Shown: positions 36,694-45,657, counted from the first letter of the stretch. The stretch is DNA of 64,000 nucleotides from Rhodospirillaceae bacterium (GCA_947476925.1 CANJSF010000011.1:1-64000); one strand, 5' to 3'. Program-made: numbers and translations. The notes: a model not told the origin generated them from the letters alone.

Positions 36694-37329
36694 TTACGCA
36701 ATGCCTAAAAATTTGTGGGTCTGTACACTCAAACGCCAGGCTGGATTTGCCAAGCAGTATGCAATCGCAGCTTTGGTGTTGTCCTCGCGTGCGCTGCCAT
36801 CCATCGGCTGCAAAAAGCGATGCGTGAAATTAAGTGACTCATACCTTTCTGGCGCTGCACGCAACTGCGGGTAAACCAATTTCAATTCATCGCCTGACCG
36901 CACGACCAGCGTCGCGTCGGCTTTGGGACTGACGCACACCCAGTCGACCCCGCTGGGCACGGCAATAGTGCCATTAGTTTCAATCGCAATCGTAAAGGCA
37001 TTGGCATGCACGGACTCAATAAGCGCGGCGTCTAACTGCAGCAACGGCTCACCGCCGGTGAAGACCACTAATTTTTGCGCGCTGCCATTGCCTGTCCAAT
37101 TGCGAGAGATCGCAGCGGCCAACTCTGCGGCGCTGGCAAACTTACCGCCGCCAGGGCCATCCGTGCCGACAAAGTCGGTATCGCAGAATTTGCAAACTGC
37201 ATCGACGCGGTCGCGCTCCAGCCCGCTCCAAAGGTTGCAGCCGGCAAAACGGCAGAAGACCGCCGGGCGTCCGGCGTTGGCACCTTCGCCTTGCAGCGTA
37301 TAAAACAATTCTTTGACAGCGTAGCTCAT
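36694..37329 (-). CDS. queE: 7-carboxy-7-deazaguanine synthase (QueE), radical SAM
   Basis: This 211-aa radical SAM enzyme contracts 6-carboxytetrahydropterin to 7-carboxy-7-deazaguanine. The iron-sulfur Cys are in CNLWSGLERDRVDAVCKFCDT (Cx14Cx2C, the long-spaced form seen in many QueE proteins), followed by VVFTGGEPLLQ (SAM-binding GGE) and AIETNGT. Start at ATG 37329 (MSYAVKELFYTLQGEG); an upstream TTG at 37341 adds four residues. It heads queE-queD-queC, 61 bases after the transporter. No preQ1 riboswitch is visible in that short gap. Confidence 0.93.
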   Translation of the reverse strand: MSYAVKELFYTLQGEGANAGRPAVFCRFAGCNLWSGLERDRVDAVCKFCDTDFVGTDGPGGGKFASAAELAAAISRNWTGNGSAQKLVVFTGGEPLLQLDAALIESVHANAFTIAIETNGTIAVPSGVDWVCVSPKADATLVVRSGDELKLVYPQLRAAPERYESLNFTHRFLQPMDGSAREDNTKAAIAYCLANPAWRLSVQTHKFLGIA

Positions 37330-37390
37330 GGTCGATCGCAATTGTGAAAAGCGGCCTGTCGTACGCCCATCACGGCCAGGAATCCAGCCC

Positions 37391-38665
37391 TTAGGGCCAC
37401 ACTAGCAAGCCCACCACTGCGCCGGTGAGGCACGTCGCTAAAGTGCCGGAAATCAAGGTCTTAGGCGCAAGTTCAATAATTTCTCTGCGCCGTTCGGGCA
37501 CCATGGCACCTAAGCCGCCAATTAAAATGCCCACAGAACTGAAGTTGGCAAACCCGCACAGCGCATAAGTCATGATCAGGCGGCTGCGTGGCGATAAGGC
37601 CTCGGGCGGGAGGTGCGACATATCAATGTAGGCGATCAACTCATTCAGCACGGCCTTGGTGCCAAGCAATGCGCCTCCGGTAGCAATTTCACTCAGCGGC
37701 AAACCTAAACAAAACGCGATGGGTGCCATCACCCAGCCGAACACGCGCTGCAATGTCAGCGGTGCGCCTGCCACATCGGGCAAAAGCCCGGCGATGCTGT
37801 TGGCCAAGCTAACCAGGGCAACCAGCACGATCAGCATGGCGATGACGTTGATCACTAGGCCGACGCCCTCGGTGGTGCCGCGGGCAATCACCGACATCAT
37901 GCTATCGCCGGGTTCGCCTGCACTGATATCGGTACTTGCATTAACCGTTTTGGCACGCGCGGGGTCTTCCGGGATCATCAGGAAGGCCGCCACAATGGCC
38001 GCAGGCGCATTGATGATCGAAGCGGTTAAAATTTGCCCCAAGGCATTGGGCACCACGTCTTTCAAGAATGTCGCATATAGCACCATTACAGTACCGGACA
38101 CTGTTGCCATACCTGCGGTCATAATCACAAACAGCGCCGCACGCGATTCCGCTCGCAAATAGGGCCGCACGACCAAGGGCGATTCGGTCATGCCGACAAA
38201 GACAGACATTGCTGTGGCCACGCCGGCCGGTCCGCTCACGCCAAGTGTGCGTTGCAATACCCAAGCAAACGCCTTGACCACGGGCTGAATGATTTTCCAG
38301 TGAAACAACAGCGCCGACAACGCACTAATCACCAAAATGAGCGGTAGGGCTTGAAAGCCCAACACAAAGGTCGAAGCGCTTTCCTTCACCAAAAACGGCG
38401 CATCGGCCCCGCCGACATAGCCGAATACAAACCCGGTGCCTTGCCGTGTAGCGGCATCGAGCGCATTTACGCCATTGTTGAGAACACCAAAAAAGCTGCG
38501 CGCGGCTTCCAGGTTCAGCAACGGCCACGCCAACGCGATTTGCAGTAGCACGCCCATGCCAACTGCTTTCCACGAGATGTTCTTGCGGTTCTCGCTCATG
38601 GCCCAGCCCAACGCGATCAAAACGCCCAAGCCAAGTAAACTTTGTAGAGGCAACATTCGCGACAT
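37391..38665 (-). CDS. CNT (NupC) family nucleoside transporter
   Basis: This 424-aa inner-membrane symporter belongs to the concentrative nucleoside transporters. About ten hydrophobic segments are visible. Family marks: GFVFGYVGG near the first third, VFVGMTESPLVVRPYL (the QTE/TESP-like binding turn), MTAGMATVSGTVMVLYATFL and YALCGFANFSSVGILIGGLGAMVPERR. Nucleosides probably enter with Na+ or H+. Start at ATG 38665 (MSRMLPL) with AGGA six bases upstream; a longer frame upstream lacks a good site. It is divergent from the molybdenum-hydroxylase gene. Confidence 0.92.
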   Translation of the reverse strand: MSRMLPLQSLLGLGVLIALGWAMSENRKNISWKAVGMGVLLQIALAWPLLNLEAARSFFGVLNNGVNALDAATRQGTGFVFGYVGGADAPFLVKESASTFVLGFQALPLILVISALSALLFHWKIIQPVVKAFAWVLQRTLGVSGPAGVATAMSVFVGMTESPLVVRPYLRAESRAALFVIMTAGMATVSGTVMVLYATFLKDVVPNALGQILTASIINAPAAIVAAFLMIPEDPARAKTVNASTDISAGEPGDSMMSVIARGTTEGVGLVINVIAMLIVLVALVSLANSIAGLLPDVAGAPLTLQRVFGWVMAPIAFCLGLPLSEIATGGALLGTKAVLNELIAYIDMSHLPPEALSPRSRLIMTYALCGFANFSSVGILIGGLGAMVPERRREIIELAPKTLISGTLATCLTGAVVGLLVWP

Positions 38666-38757
38666 ACTCCTTCCTGCGGGCGCGTTGTAGTGGTTGCGGC
38701 TGGCGCGCCACGCATAGATAATCGCGGCTACCTTAACCAACCCAATTGGTCTCGACT

Positions 38758-40947
38758 ATGAATTCCATAACACCATCTCCACTGCTGGCGCGCCGCGCTG
38801 CTATTCAGGCCGTGGTGGTGGGCGGCGGCGCACTTATACTGGGGGTGCCCTTTGCTGCCGCGCAGCAGGTGAAGAAAGACTTTGGCCCTGGCGGACCGAA
38901 CGAGTCGTTCAAATACTGGCTGAAAATTGGCGCCGACAACTCGGTCACCGTCAGCGTGCATTTGGCCGAAATGGGCCAGGGCGTCACCACCGCTTTGCCG
39001 CAACTGGTGGCGGAGGAACTGGGGGCGGCCTGGAGCGATATGCGCTTCGAATTCCCGCCGAACGGAACAGTTTATTATAATCGCGGATATGGCGGCCTGA
39101 TCGAAGGCACAGGGGGCAGCACCTCTATTCGGGGCCAATACACGATGTTCCGCGAAATCGGCGCCACCGCCCGCGAGATGTTTATGTCGGCCGCTGCCCT
39201 GCAGATGCGGGTTCCTGTGGTGGAACTGACCGCCGAGAACACACGCATCATTCACGCCAAATCTGGTCGCGCGTTGACCTTAGGCGAGTTGGCAACTGCG
39301 GCCGCAAAACAGCCGGTTCCAACATCAATCACACTCAAAGATAAAGCCGAATGGACCCTGTTGGGTCAGCCGGTGCCGCGCCTGGATACCGCTGCCAAGG
39401 TCTATGGCTCGGCGGGCTACGGGACTGATGTGGCGGTGCCGGGCATGCTGGTGGCTACAATTCAGGCCGCGCCTGTGTACTCCGCGCGCCTAAAAAGCGT
39501 TGATGCGGCTCCAGCGCTCAAAGTGCAGGGGGTTACTCACGTTGTTAAGCTCGACAACGCCATTGTGGTGCTTGCCGATGGATACTGGAATGCGCTGAAG
39601 GGTTTGAAGACACTCAGCCCAGAGTGGGAGGATAACCCCCGCGCGCAGTACGGCAGCGCCCAGATGAACGCCGATTTTGATGCCGGTCTGAACCGCAAAG
39701 ATCTACCAACGCTGCAATCGAGCGGTAATGTTGATGCCGCCTTTTCATCCGCGCCGCAAAAGCTAACTTTTGAATATTCAGCGCCCTACCTCGCGCATGC
39801 ATGCATGGAGCCGATGAACGCCACCGCTCATGTGCAGAACAATCGCGTTGATATTTGGATGCCGGGCCAGGGACACACGACGGTGATTGACGGCGTGGCC
39901 AAGGCATTGGGCATAAATCGCGATACAATTCACGTTCACCGCACGTTCTTGGGAGGCGGCTTTGGCCGTCGCGGCGAAGACGATGTGGCAGTTCAAGCAG
40001 CACTTGTTTCCAAACAAGTGGGCCGCCCAGTGAAATTGATGTGGTCGCGTGAGGAAGACATCCGGCACGATTTCTACCGACCGGCCGCAAAAATGCGTAT
40101 TGCGGCCGCACTCGATGCCCAAGGAATGCCTACCGCACTTGATATCGTCAATGCGTGCCCCTCCATCTCCAAACGCCGCTTCCCAGAGGCGGTGAAGGAT
40201 GGCAAGGACAACGCTAACCTCGCAGGTTTTGCCGATAGCCCTTATCAAATTGCCAATACTCGTATGCGCTATGCGCTGATCGACAACGGCATTCCGGTGG
40301 GCTACTGGCGTGCGGTCAATCACACCCAAAATGTGTTTTTCCGTGAGGCGATGCTCAATGAACTGGCGGCGCGCGCCGGCAAAGATGGCCTGGCTTTCCG
40401 CCGTGCGCTGCTGTCCGACAATCCGCGCTATATGGCCTTGCTCGCGGCCATCGAAAAGCTCAGTGACTACAACTCTCCATTACTTGCAGGCAAATCCGGC
40501 ACTAAGCGCGGGCGGGGCTTTGCGCTGAGTAATTCTCACGGCACCATCGTTGCGCAAGTTGTTGAAATTACCGTTGGCGCTGGCAACGCCATTGCGATCG
40601 ATCGGGTGTGTTGCGTGGCCGACGTGGGCGTCATCGTCAATCGCGGTATTGTCGAGGCGCAAATGGAAAGCAGCATCTTAGATGGCCTTGCCTCGGCCAT
40701 GTTCGGCGGCATGACGCCTAAGGATGGAGGTATGGCGGAGGGCAACTTCAATGACGTGCGGTTCATGAAGCTGGCTGAAACGCCCGAGATGCGTATTGAA
40801 GTGAACGATTGGCCCGAGACGCCCCCCGGCGGTGTCGGAGAGCCCGGTGTGCCGCCCGGCCCCCCAGCGCTGGTGGACGCACTGGCCAACGCTACTGGTG
40901 TGCGCCTGCGCGCCTTACCGATCATCAAGCAGGGCTTTAATGTTTAA
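38758..40947 (+). CDS. Orphan molybdenum-hydroxylase large subunit (IorB-like)
   Basis: This 729-aa protein is related to the beta subunit of isoquinoline 1-oxidoreductase and aldehyde dehydrogenases of the xanthine-oxidase family. It has an N-terminal Arg-Arg signal (LLARRAAIQAVVVGGGALIL) typical of Tat-exported IorB proteins, an aldehyde-oxidase/xanthine-dehydrogenase domain, the molybdopterin loop FLGGGFGRRGEDD, and the catalytic Glu region GGVGEPG. No gene for the 2Fe-2S small subunit, cytochrome c or XdhC chaperone is adjacent; neighbours are a transporter and phoU. Substrate unknown. Confidence 0.9.
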   Translation: MNSITPSPLLARRAAIQAVVVGGGALILGVPFAAAQQVKKDFGPGGPNESFKYWLKIGADNSVTVSVHLAEMGQGVTTALPQLVAEELGAAWSDMRFEFPPNGTVYYNRGYGGLIEGTGGSTSIRGQYTMFREIGATAREMFMSAAALQMRVPVVELTAENTRIIHAKSGRALTLGELATAAAKQPVPTSITLKDKAEWTLLGQPVPRLDTAAKVYGSAGYGTDVAVPGMLVATIQAAPVYSARLKSVDAAPALKVQGVTHVVKLDNAIVVLADGYWNALKGLKTLSPEWEDNPRAQYGSAQMNADFDAGLNRKDLPTLQSSGNVDAAFSSAPQKLTFEYSAPYLAHACMEPMNATAHVQNNRVDIWMPGQGHTTVIDGVAKALGINRDTIHVHRTFLGGGFGRRGEDDVAVQAALVSKQVGRPVKLMWSREEDIRHDFYRPAAKMRIAAALDAQGMPTALDIVNACPSISKRRFPEAVKDGKDNANLAGFADSPYQIANTRMRYALIDNGIPVGYWRAVNHTQNVFFREAMLNELAARAGKDGLAFRRALLSDNPRYMALLAAIEKLSDYNSPLLAGKSGTKRGRGFALSNSHGTIVAQVVEITVGAGNAIAIDRVCCVADVGVIVNRGIVEAQMESSILDGLASAMFGGMTPKDGGMAEGNFNDVRFMKLAETPEMRIEVNDWPETPPGGVGEPGVPPGPPALVDALANATGVRLRALPIIKQGFNV

Positions 40948-40964
40948 CCGTATTCAAAAGAACT

Positions 40965-40993
40965 CGGTCACAAAACCTTCACAGTTCTGTCAT
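40965..40993 (+). promoter_or_regulatory. Pho-box-like triple 11-bp repeat upstream of phoU
   Basis: Three units at exact 11-base spacing, CGGTCAC (40965), CCTTCAC (40976) and CTGTCAT (40987), are separated by 4-base AT-rich spacers. Compared with the PhoB half-site CTGTCA(T/C), they match 6, 5 and 7 of 7 positions. The site lies about 70 bases before the phoU ATG, fitting a PhoB-activated promoter with the last repeat near -35. Confidence 0.6.
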
Positions 40994-41061
40994 AATAAGC
41001 TGGCCATATGTGCGTAAACCACTGATGAAGCCTTTATTCTAGCCAGGGCCACCACCGCGCC

Positions 41062-41793
41062 ATGATCAACCAAGCCGAACATACAGTATCATCGTACGAC
41101 AACGAGCTTGCGCAGCAAGAGCGCCGCGTTTTGGAAATGGCGGGTTTGGTCGAGGCGCAATTAGCCGCCGCCATCGAAGCTTTGATGAAGCGCGATGTGG
41201 AAAGTGCCGAGCGCATTATCCCCAAAGATGCCGACGTTGACGAATACGACCGCAAGATTGAAACCGGCGCGCTGAGTATTCTTGCGCGACGGCAGCCCGT
41301 GGCCGGCGATTTGCGCTACGTGTTCGGGACGATCAAAATGGCAGGCAGTCTGGAGCGTGTTGGCGATTACGCTAAAAACATTGCCAAGCGTACTCTCGTG
41401 TTGGCCAAGCATCCCGAGATCAAAATTCCGTCCGATATGAATGTGCTGGGCCAAACGGTCATTAAAATGCTGCGCGACATTATGGACTCGTTCACCACAC
41501 GCGATGCAAAAAAAGCCGAAGCTGTTTGGCAGCGCGATTGGGAAACCGATGAAGTCACGAAGCGCGTGATGAAAAAAATTGTCGCCGATATGGGGCGCGA
41601 TGTGATTCGCAGTGGGTCGGACGGCACGCCCGATGTCGAGGCGCAAACACACTTGCTGTTCATTGCCAAGAACTTAGAGCGCGTGGGCGATCACACCACC
41701 AACATCGCCGAAGTGATTCAGTTCCAACTCTCCGGCGCATGGGCCTCGCCCGACCGCGCCCAGGGTGCGGTCACTATGAAGGCGGCAGGTTAG
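41062..41793 (+). CDS. phoU: Phosphate regulon protein PhoU
   Basis: This 243-aa cytosolic protein is made of two homologous three-helix bundles. Each holds a metal-binding motif: SLERVGDYAKNIAKR near residue 97 and NLERVGDHTTNIAEV near residue 210. PhoU transmits the Pst transporter state to PhoR and represses the Pho response. Here it stands without pst or phoB/phoR genes, which is unusual, but a Pho-box-like repeat precedes it. Its stop overlaps the convergent DehI-like gene by 4 bases. Confidence 0.95.
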   Translation: MINQAEHTVSSYDNELAQQERRVLEMAGLVEAQLAAAIEALMKRDVESAERIIPKDADVDEYDRKIETGALSILARRQPVAGDLRYVFGTIKMAGSLERVGDYAKNIAKRTLVLAKHPEIKIPSDMNVLGQTVIKMLRDIMDSFTTRDAKKAEAVWQRDWETDEVTKRVMKKIVADMGRDVIRSGSDGTPDVEAQTHLLFIAKNLERVGDHTTNIAEVIQFQLSGAWASPDRAQGAVTMKAAG

Positions 41794-42620
41794 GCCAACA
41801 CTGCTCCCAACGCCCGAGCGATCAACGTCATTTTACAGATGTTGGGCGGGAAGAGATCAATTAGCTCAGTGAGAGTCGCCAACACTGCATCGCTGGGCGG
41901 TTCCAGGCGCGTCACAGGGCTGTCGAGATACAGAACACGCCCATAGCCGTGCGCATCTCGGTTCAGGGCCGCGGCGGCGTCAATCAGCGCGCCGTTATCG
42001 ATGAGCGGCTGCAATTGCGCTGCCAAACCCGTAAGTAACGCGGGCCACGCCGTGAAGTGGCGATAGAACGATGGGATGACGCGGCCATCGTCGCCATGCA
42101 GTTGCTTGGTCAGCGTCATCAATGCGGATTTCGTTTCTTCATTTAGCTTTGCTATCTCACCCATGGGTGGCAGCGGCGTGAAGTCACAAACGGGTGGTTT
42201 GGCCGGCAAGCCCCGTGCGGGCTTGCGCCTGGCGCGCGCCAGAGATGATTCATTCATAATGAATTGAAGCGCTATCAAGCCCAGCAGGTTTGCCGGGTTG
42301 GCGCGGCCATACGCGTCGCACGTGGCGCGAACTGCGGTTACGTCGACGCTCCAGGCGGCCAGTTGATCGATGCTCAGTCCAAGTGTGAGCGTCTTGCGCT
42401 CCGCAAACAATGCGTCTGCGGAACTGGAGATTTGTCCACTGACATACAGCGGTCCGATAGAGCCCCACACCCATTCTAGGCAACCGGGCACGGCGGCCAT
42501 ATGACGAAAAATCAAATTCACCATCGGCACACGGAGGGAACAGCGGATGTCGGCAAAGATCTCGGCGATGGTGCCTGTCGCTTCGGCCTCTTTGACTTCG
42601 CTCAGTGCGGTCTCGGCCAT
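41790..42620 (-). CDS. DehI-like protein (2-haloacid dehalogenase fold) without the catalytic Asp
   Basis: This 276-aa helical protein has two similar halves. GTIAEIFADIRCSLRVPMVNLIFRHMAAVPGCLEW and the second-half SFYRHFTAWPALLTGLAAQL match the DehI family. In Pseudomonas DehI the catalytic Asp189 sits directly before the Phe of the SDFQALANWP motif; here the residue is Ser (PSFYRHFTAWP). Dehalogenase activity is therefore doubtful. Family members are common and mostly untested. It lies 17 bases after the GGDEF/EAL gene on the same strand, so both may share a promoter. Confidence 0.7.
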   Translation of the reverse strand: MAETALSEVKEAEATGTIAEIFADIRCSLRVPMVNLIFRHMAAVPGCLEWVWGSIGPLYVSGQISSSADALFAERKTLTLGLSIDQLAAWSVDVTAVRATCDAYGRANPANLLGLIALQFIMNESSLARARRKPARGLPAKPPVCDFTPLPPMGEIAKLNEETKSALMTLTKQLHGDDGRVIPSFYRHFTAWPALLTGLAAQLQPLIDNGALIDAAAALNRDAHGYGRVLYLDSPVTRLEPPSDAVLATLTELIDLFPPNICKMTLIARALGAVLA

Positions 42621-42637
42621 GGGAATGGGATCAGGCG

Positions 42638-44305
42638 CTATGCAGTTTTTTTGGTCAGCATTTTTTCGAAGTCGAGGGCAGTTAAGGGTTTGGAATAGTA
42701 GAACCCTTGAATGCTATCGCATCCGTTGTCGCGCAGGAAGTCGACATGCTCCAGCAACTCTGCACCTTCAGCGACAACTTCCAAGTTGAGACCTCGTGAC
42801 AGCCCAATTATCGCACGCGCGATTTCAGCTGTGTTGGTATTTTCTTGCACATCGCGCACAAACGCGCGGTCGATCTTCAGTGTGGTGATGGGAAAACGGC
42901 CCAGGTAGGACAAGCTGGAGTAACCCGTGCCGAAGTCGTCAATCGACAATCCGCAGCCGAGGTCGCGCACTTTTTGCATCCGCGCGATTGCCGCATCAAT
43001 GTCGTTCATCAACATGCTCTCGGTGATTTCCAGTTCCAGCCACTTTGCTTCAAGTCCGCACGCACTCAAGTTGGCGATCACTTTATCGAGCAAATCCTTG
43101 GCGCGGAATTGATGAGCCGAAACGTTGACCGACATTTTAATCGGCTCATACCCTTTGTCCTGCCACTCCTTTGTTTGTCGGCAGGCTTCTTTCATTACCC
43201 ATGTGCCGATGTCGACAATCAGTCCGGTTTCTTCGGCCACCGGAATAAATTCGCCAGGGCCTATCATGCCGCGCACGGGGTCCTTCCAACGAATCAGCGC
43301 TTCGCCGCCCTTAACTTGATTGTTTTTTGGATTGACCTTCGGCTGGTAGTACAAAACAAATTCGTTATTCACCAGCGCGGCACGGATGCGCTTCTCCAAA
43401 TCGAGGCGGTTCTTGGCTTTGGTGTTCATGTCAGAAGCAAAGAAGCGGTATTGATCGCCACCGGCCTGTTTTGCAAATTGCATTGCGCTTAGCGCGCCTT
43501 TCAACAATTCGTCAAAATCTTTGCCGTCTGTCGGAAAAACCGACAGGCCAACCGAAAGCGTCGCAAAAATTTCTTCGTCTTTCAGGTGGAAGGCTTTGCG
43601 CATTCCGTTCAGCACTTTCTCAGCGACGATCACGCTGTCGTCGATCGCAGAAATCGGCGTCATCACCGCAAATTTATCGCCGTCTAGGCGCGCGGCCGTG
43701 TCGGATTGACGCACCACCTTGCCCAGGCGCTCGCCGAGTTCTTTGAGAAGTTGGTCGCCTGCTGCGTAACCCAGGCCTTCATTGATCACGGTAAAGCGAT
43801 CAATTCCCATCACTAGCATCGCGATTGATTTGTTGGCGCGCTTGGCATTGAAAATTGATTGCCCGACACGGTCAGACAGCAGGCTGCGATCAGGCAGTCC
43901 GGTCAGCGGGTCATGCCCCGCTTTTCGTGTGGTGCCCGAGGCCGCATCGGTTTGAAACGTCTCTGACAATATCAATGCCACATATTGACTGGGCTCGCCG
44001 CCCGGATCGTTGATGGGCGTCATCGTCAATGAATGAAGCTGGGCTTTGCCATCGGCATGCTTTGAGCGCACCGAATCAAAATGCTGCCGGTCTTTCAGGT
44101 TCCACAGGCCATCGCAGAATTCTTCGTCGTTATGTTCGCGAAACAGGTCTCGCGCGTTCATGCCCACCAAAGCTTGGCGTGAATGCCCCGTGAGTTTTTC
44201 AAAGGCCGGATTGGCGCGCTGAATCAGGCCTGCGCGGTCGGTCACCATGACGGCATCCGACGTGGCATCGAGGACCGCTTGAAAGAGGGCGTCGGGTGGA
44301 GTCAT
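42638..44305 (-). CDS. PAS-GGDEF-EAL cyclic-di-GMP protein
   Basis: This 555-aa soluble protein has a PAS domain (about 1-120), a GGDEF domain (about 130-290) and an EAL domain (about 300-550). The cyclase motif is degenerate: LDGDKF (207-212) instead of GGDEF, so diguanylate cyclase activity is unlikely. The phosphodiesterase site looks intact: EALIRW (335-340), DDFGTGYSSLSYL, TLKIDRAFV, and the late EGAE-type segment VVAEGAELLE. It probably lowers c-di-GMP in response to a PAS-sensed signal, with the GGDEF half as a GTP sensor. No membrane segments. Confidence 0.93.
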   Translation of the reverse strand: MTPPDALFQAVLDATSDAVMVTDRAGLIQRANPAFEKLTGHSRQALVGMNARDLFREHNDEEFCDGLWNLKDRQHFDSVRSKHADGKAQLHSLTMTPINDPGGEPSQYVALILSETFQTDAASGTTRKAGHDPLTGLPDRSLLSDRVGQSIFNAKRANKSIAMLVMGIDRFTVINEGLGYAAGDQLLKELGERLGKVVRQSDTAARLDGDKFAVMTPISAIDDSVIVAEKVLNGMRKAFHLKDEEIFATLSVGLSVFPTDGKDFDELLKGALSAMQFAKQAGGDQYRFFASDMNTKAKNRLDLEKRIRAALVNNEFVLYYQPKVNPKNNQVKGGEALIRWKDPVRGMIGPGEFIPVAEETGLIVDIGTWVMKEACRQTKEWQDKGYEPIKMSVNVSAHQFRAKDLLDKVIANLSACGLEAKWLELEITESMLMNDIDAAIARMQKVRDLGCGLSIDDFGTGYSSLSYLGRFPITTLKIDRAFVRDVQENTNTAEIARAIIGLSRGLNLEVVAEGAELLEHVDFLRDNGCDSIQGFYYSKPLTALDFEKMLTKKTA

Positions 44306-44503
44306 CGCTTAAGCGTTATCTCTCTGAAATCGCAGTAATTTTTTGGCGCTCTTGGGGCGCTTGCCATAGTTATAGCCCGTGCCGTTGGCCGTGAGGAGGG
44401 GGCAGAGGCACCGAAACCTTGGGTAGCGTTAGTCCGGCAACCTTTCGCAACCCTGGGGCGTTGCTTCTCAGTTGGTGGGGCGCACGTCAAGGAAGGCACT
44501 TGA

Positions 44504-44620
44504 ATGAGTAGCCCTAATCTCTCTCCGCTCGTCGACGTGGCATATCTATTTTGTGTCGCGGTGGTCGTGCTCGTTTTGGCCCTCGACCGAAGGTCACGCA
44601 AGTCCGGCAAGCTGAAGTAA
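44504..44620 (+). CDS. Tiny single-span membrane protein (38 aa)
   Basis: The open frame encodes MSSPNLSPLVDVAYLFCVAV, then VVLVLALDRRSRKSGKLK. One membrane helix (about residues 10-28) is followed by a strongly basic tail, giving an N-out/C-in topology by the positive-inside rule. A strong ribosome site AAGGAAGG lies 7 bases before the ATG, which is the main support for the gene. It stands alone between the GGDEF/EAL gene (divergent) and the cytochrome gene. A short hairpin (GACCCG/CGGGTC, 44628-44646) without a T tract follows it. Confidence 0.65.
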   Translation: MSSPNLSPLVDVAYLFCVAVVVLVLALDRRSRKSGKLK

Positions 44621-44817
44621 ATATACCGACCCGGTATCTTCGGGTCATTAACAACCACGCTGTGGCCGGTACAGCGGGTAATTGAATAATTTTAACCGGT
44701 GGCTCCCGGATACCGCAGCTGTACGTCCTGACCATGTTTTGGCCAGAATAGTCGGTGCATCGCGACAAGATGGCGATCAATGCGTAAGTTCCAATTCTGA
44801 CTTGTTCGGGATTTGAC

Positions 44818-45657
44818 ATGCGCAGTTTGCTCTCTGTGGTCGTTGCATTGGTTTTTGCGACGACGGGCGTTCGTGCCACAGAGCCCCCTGCGATCCCGCG
44901 CGACGTGTTGGCGAAGGCCGACTTTTTGAAGGGTCGCGCGGCTTTCCAAAGTCGATGCAGTGCCTGTCATGCATTAGCCGATGGCGCCAATGATTTGGCG
45001 GGCCCCGCGCTCTTTGGCGTGTTTGGACGCAAAGCGGGAACCAAGCCAGGCTTTGGCTTCTCGCCCGCCCTGCAAAAAGCTGGTTTCATGTGGTCGCCCG
45101 CGCGTTTGGCCGCATGGTTGGCTGACCCCAAGGGATACCTTCCCGACAACATCATGCTGATCCCCGAAGCGGTGCCAGAACGTGATCAGCTGAACATGAT
45201 CTCGATCATGATGGTCGAAACCGGTGCGGCTGATTGGCCACGCCCACAAATCGCTGCGGCCAATGCCACGGTTGATAAGTCCAAGCCCTATTCGGAGCGC
45301 TTTCCAAGCTTTTGGAACCACATGATGTTTAACACCGTGCGCTATGCGTGGGAGCGGCCAGGACAAGGCGAATATGTAGCTGACGTTTACTACAACGAAG
45401 ATGGCTCGGTGACGTCCAATCAAAAAGGCGTGCGTGGTTTCTGGCACATCGTCGAAGGCGGACCCATGCCCGCGATGTTTTGTTACGCATTGCAGGGGTT
45501 GGCTGTCGAACCGGGCGTTGCGGTGGAATGTGTGCCGGTGGCGGCCATGTCGATTCCCCGCTTTAACGAGCGTCTGTGGCAAAGCAAAGGCTATCAAGGC
45601 CAGGTCATCCACGGCGGCATTCTGCCGGGACGGCCTGAGAAGTTGACGCCCGGCTAA
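44818..45657 (+). CDS. Exported cytochrome c with an extra C-terminal domain
   Basis: This 279-aa protein has a signal peptide (MRSLLSVVVALVFATTGVRA). Residues about 30-130 form a class I cytochrome c with the heme motif CSACH (47-51), GPALFGVFGRKAG and a probable axial Met in YLPDNIML. The last 140 residues, from PQIAAANATVDKSKPYSERF, form a second domain with Trp/Tyr-rich sequence (FWHIVEGGPMPAMFCYALQG) that I do not recognise. It could be an electron carrier to a periplasmic oxidoreductase; the YdeP gene 300 bases on encodes a protein without a signal. Role inferred only from the heme motif. Confidence 0.85.
   Translation: MRSLLSVVVALVFATTGVRATEPPAIPRDVLAKADFLKGRAAFQSRCSACHALADGANDLAGPALFGVFGRKAGTKPGFGFSPALQKAGFMWSPARLAAWLADPKGYLPDNIMLIPEAVPERDQLNMISIMMVETGAADWPRPQIAAANATVDKSKPYSERFPSFWNHMMFNTVRYAWERPGQGEYVADVYYNEDGSVTSNQKGVRGFWHIVEGGPMPAMFCYALQGLAVEPGVAVECVPVAAMSIPRFNERLWQSKGYQGQVIHGGILPGRPEKLTPG

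Noticed and set aside
37330-37390. preQ1 riboswitch ahead of queE
   Set aside because: The 61-base gap shows no stem-loop with the expected A-rich tail and is too short beside the transporter stop.
42845-43492. 215-codon plus-strand open frame opposite the GGDEF/EAL gene
   Set aside because: Shadow of the EAL domain; no recognisable sequence.
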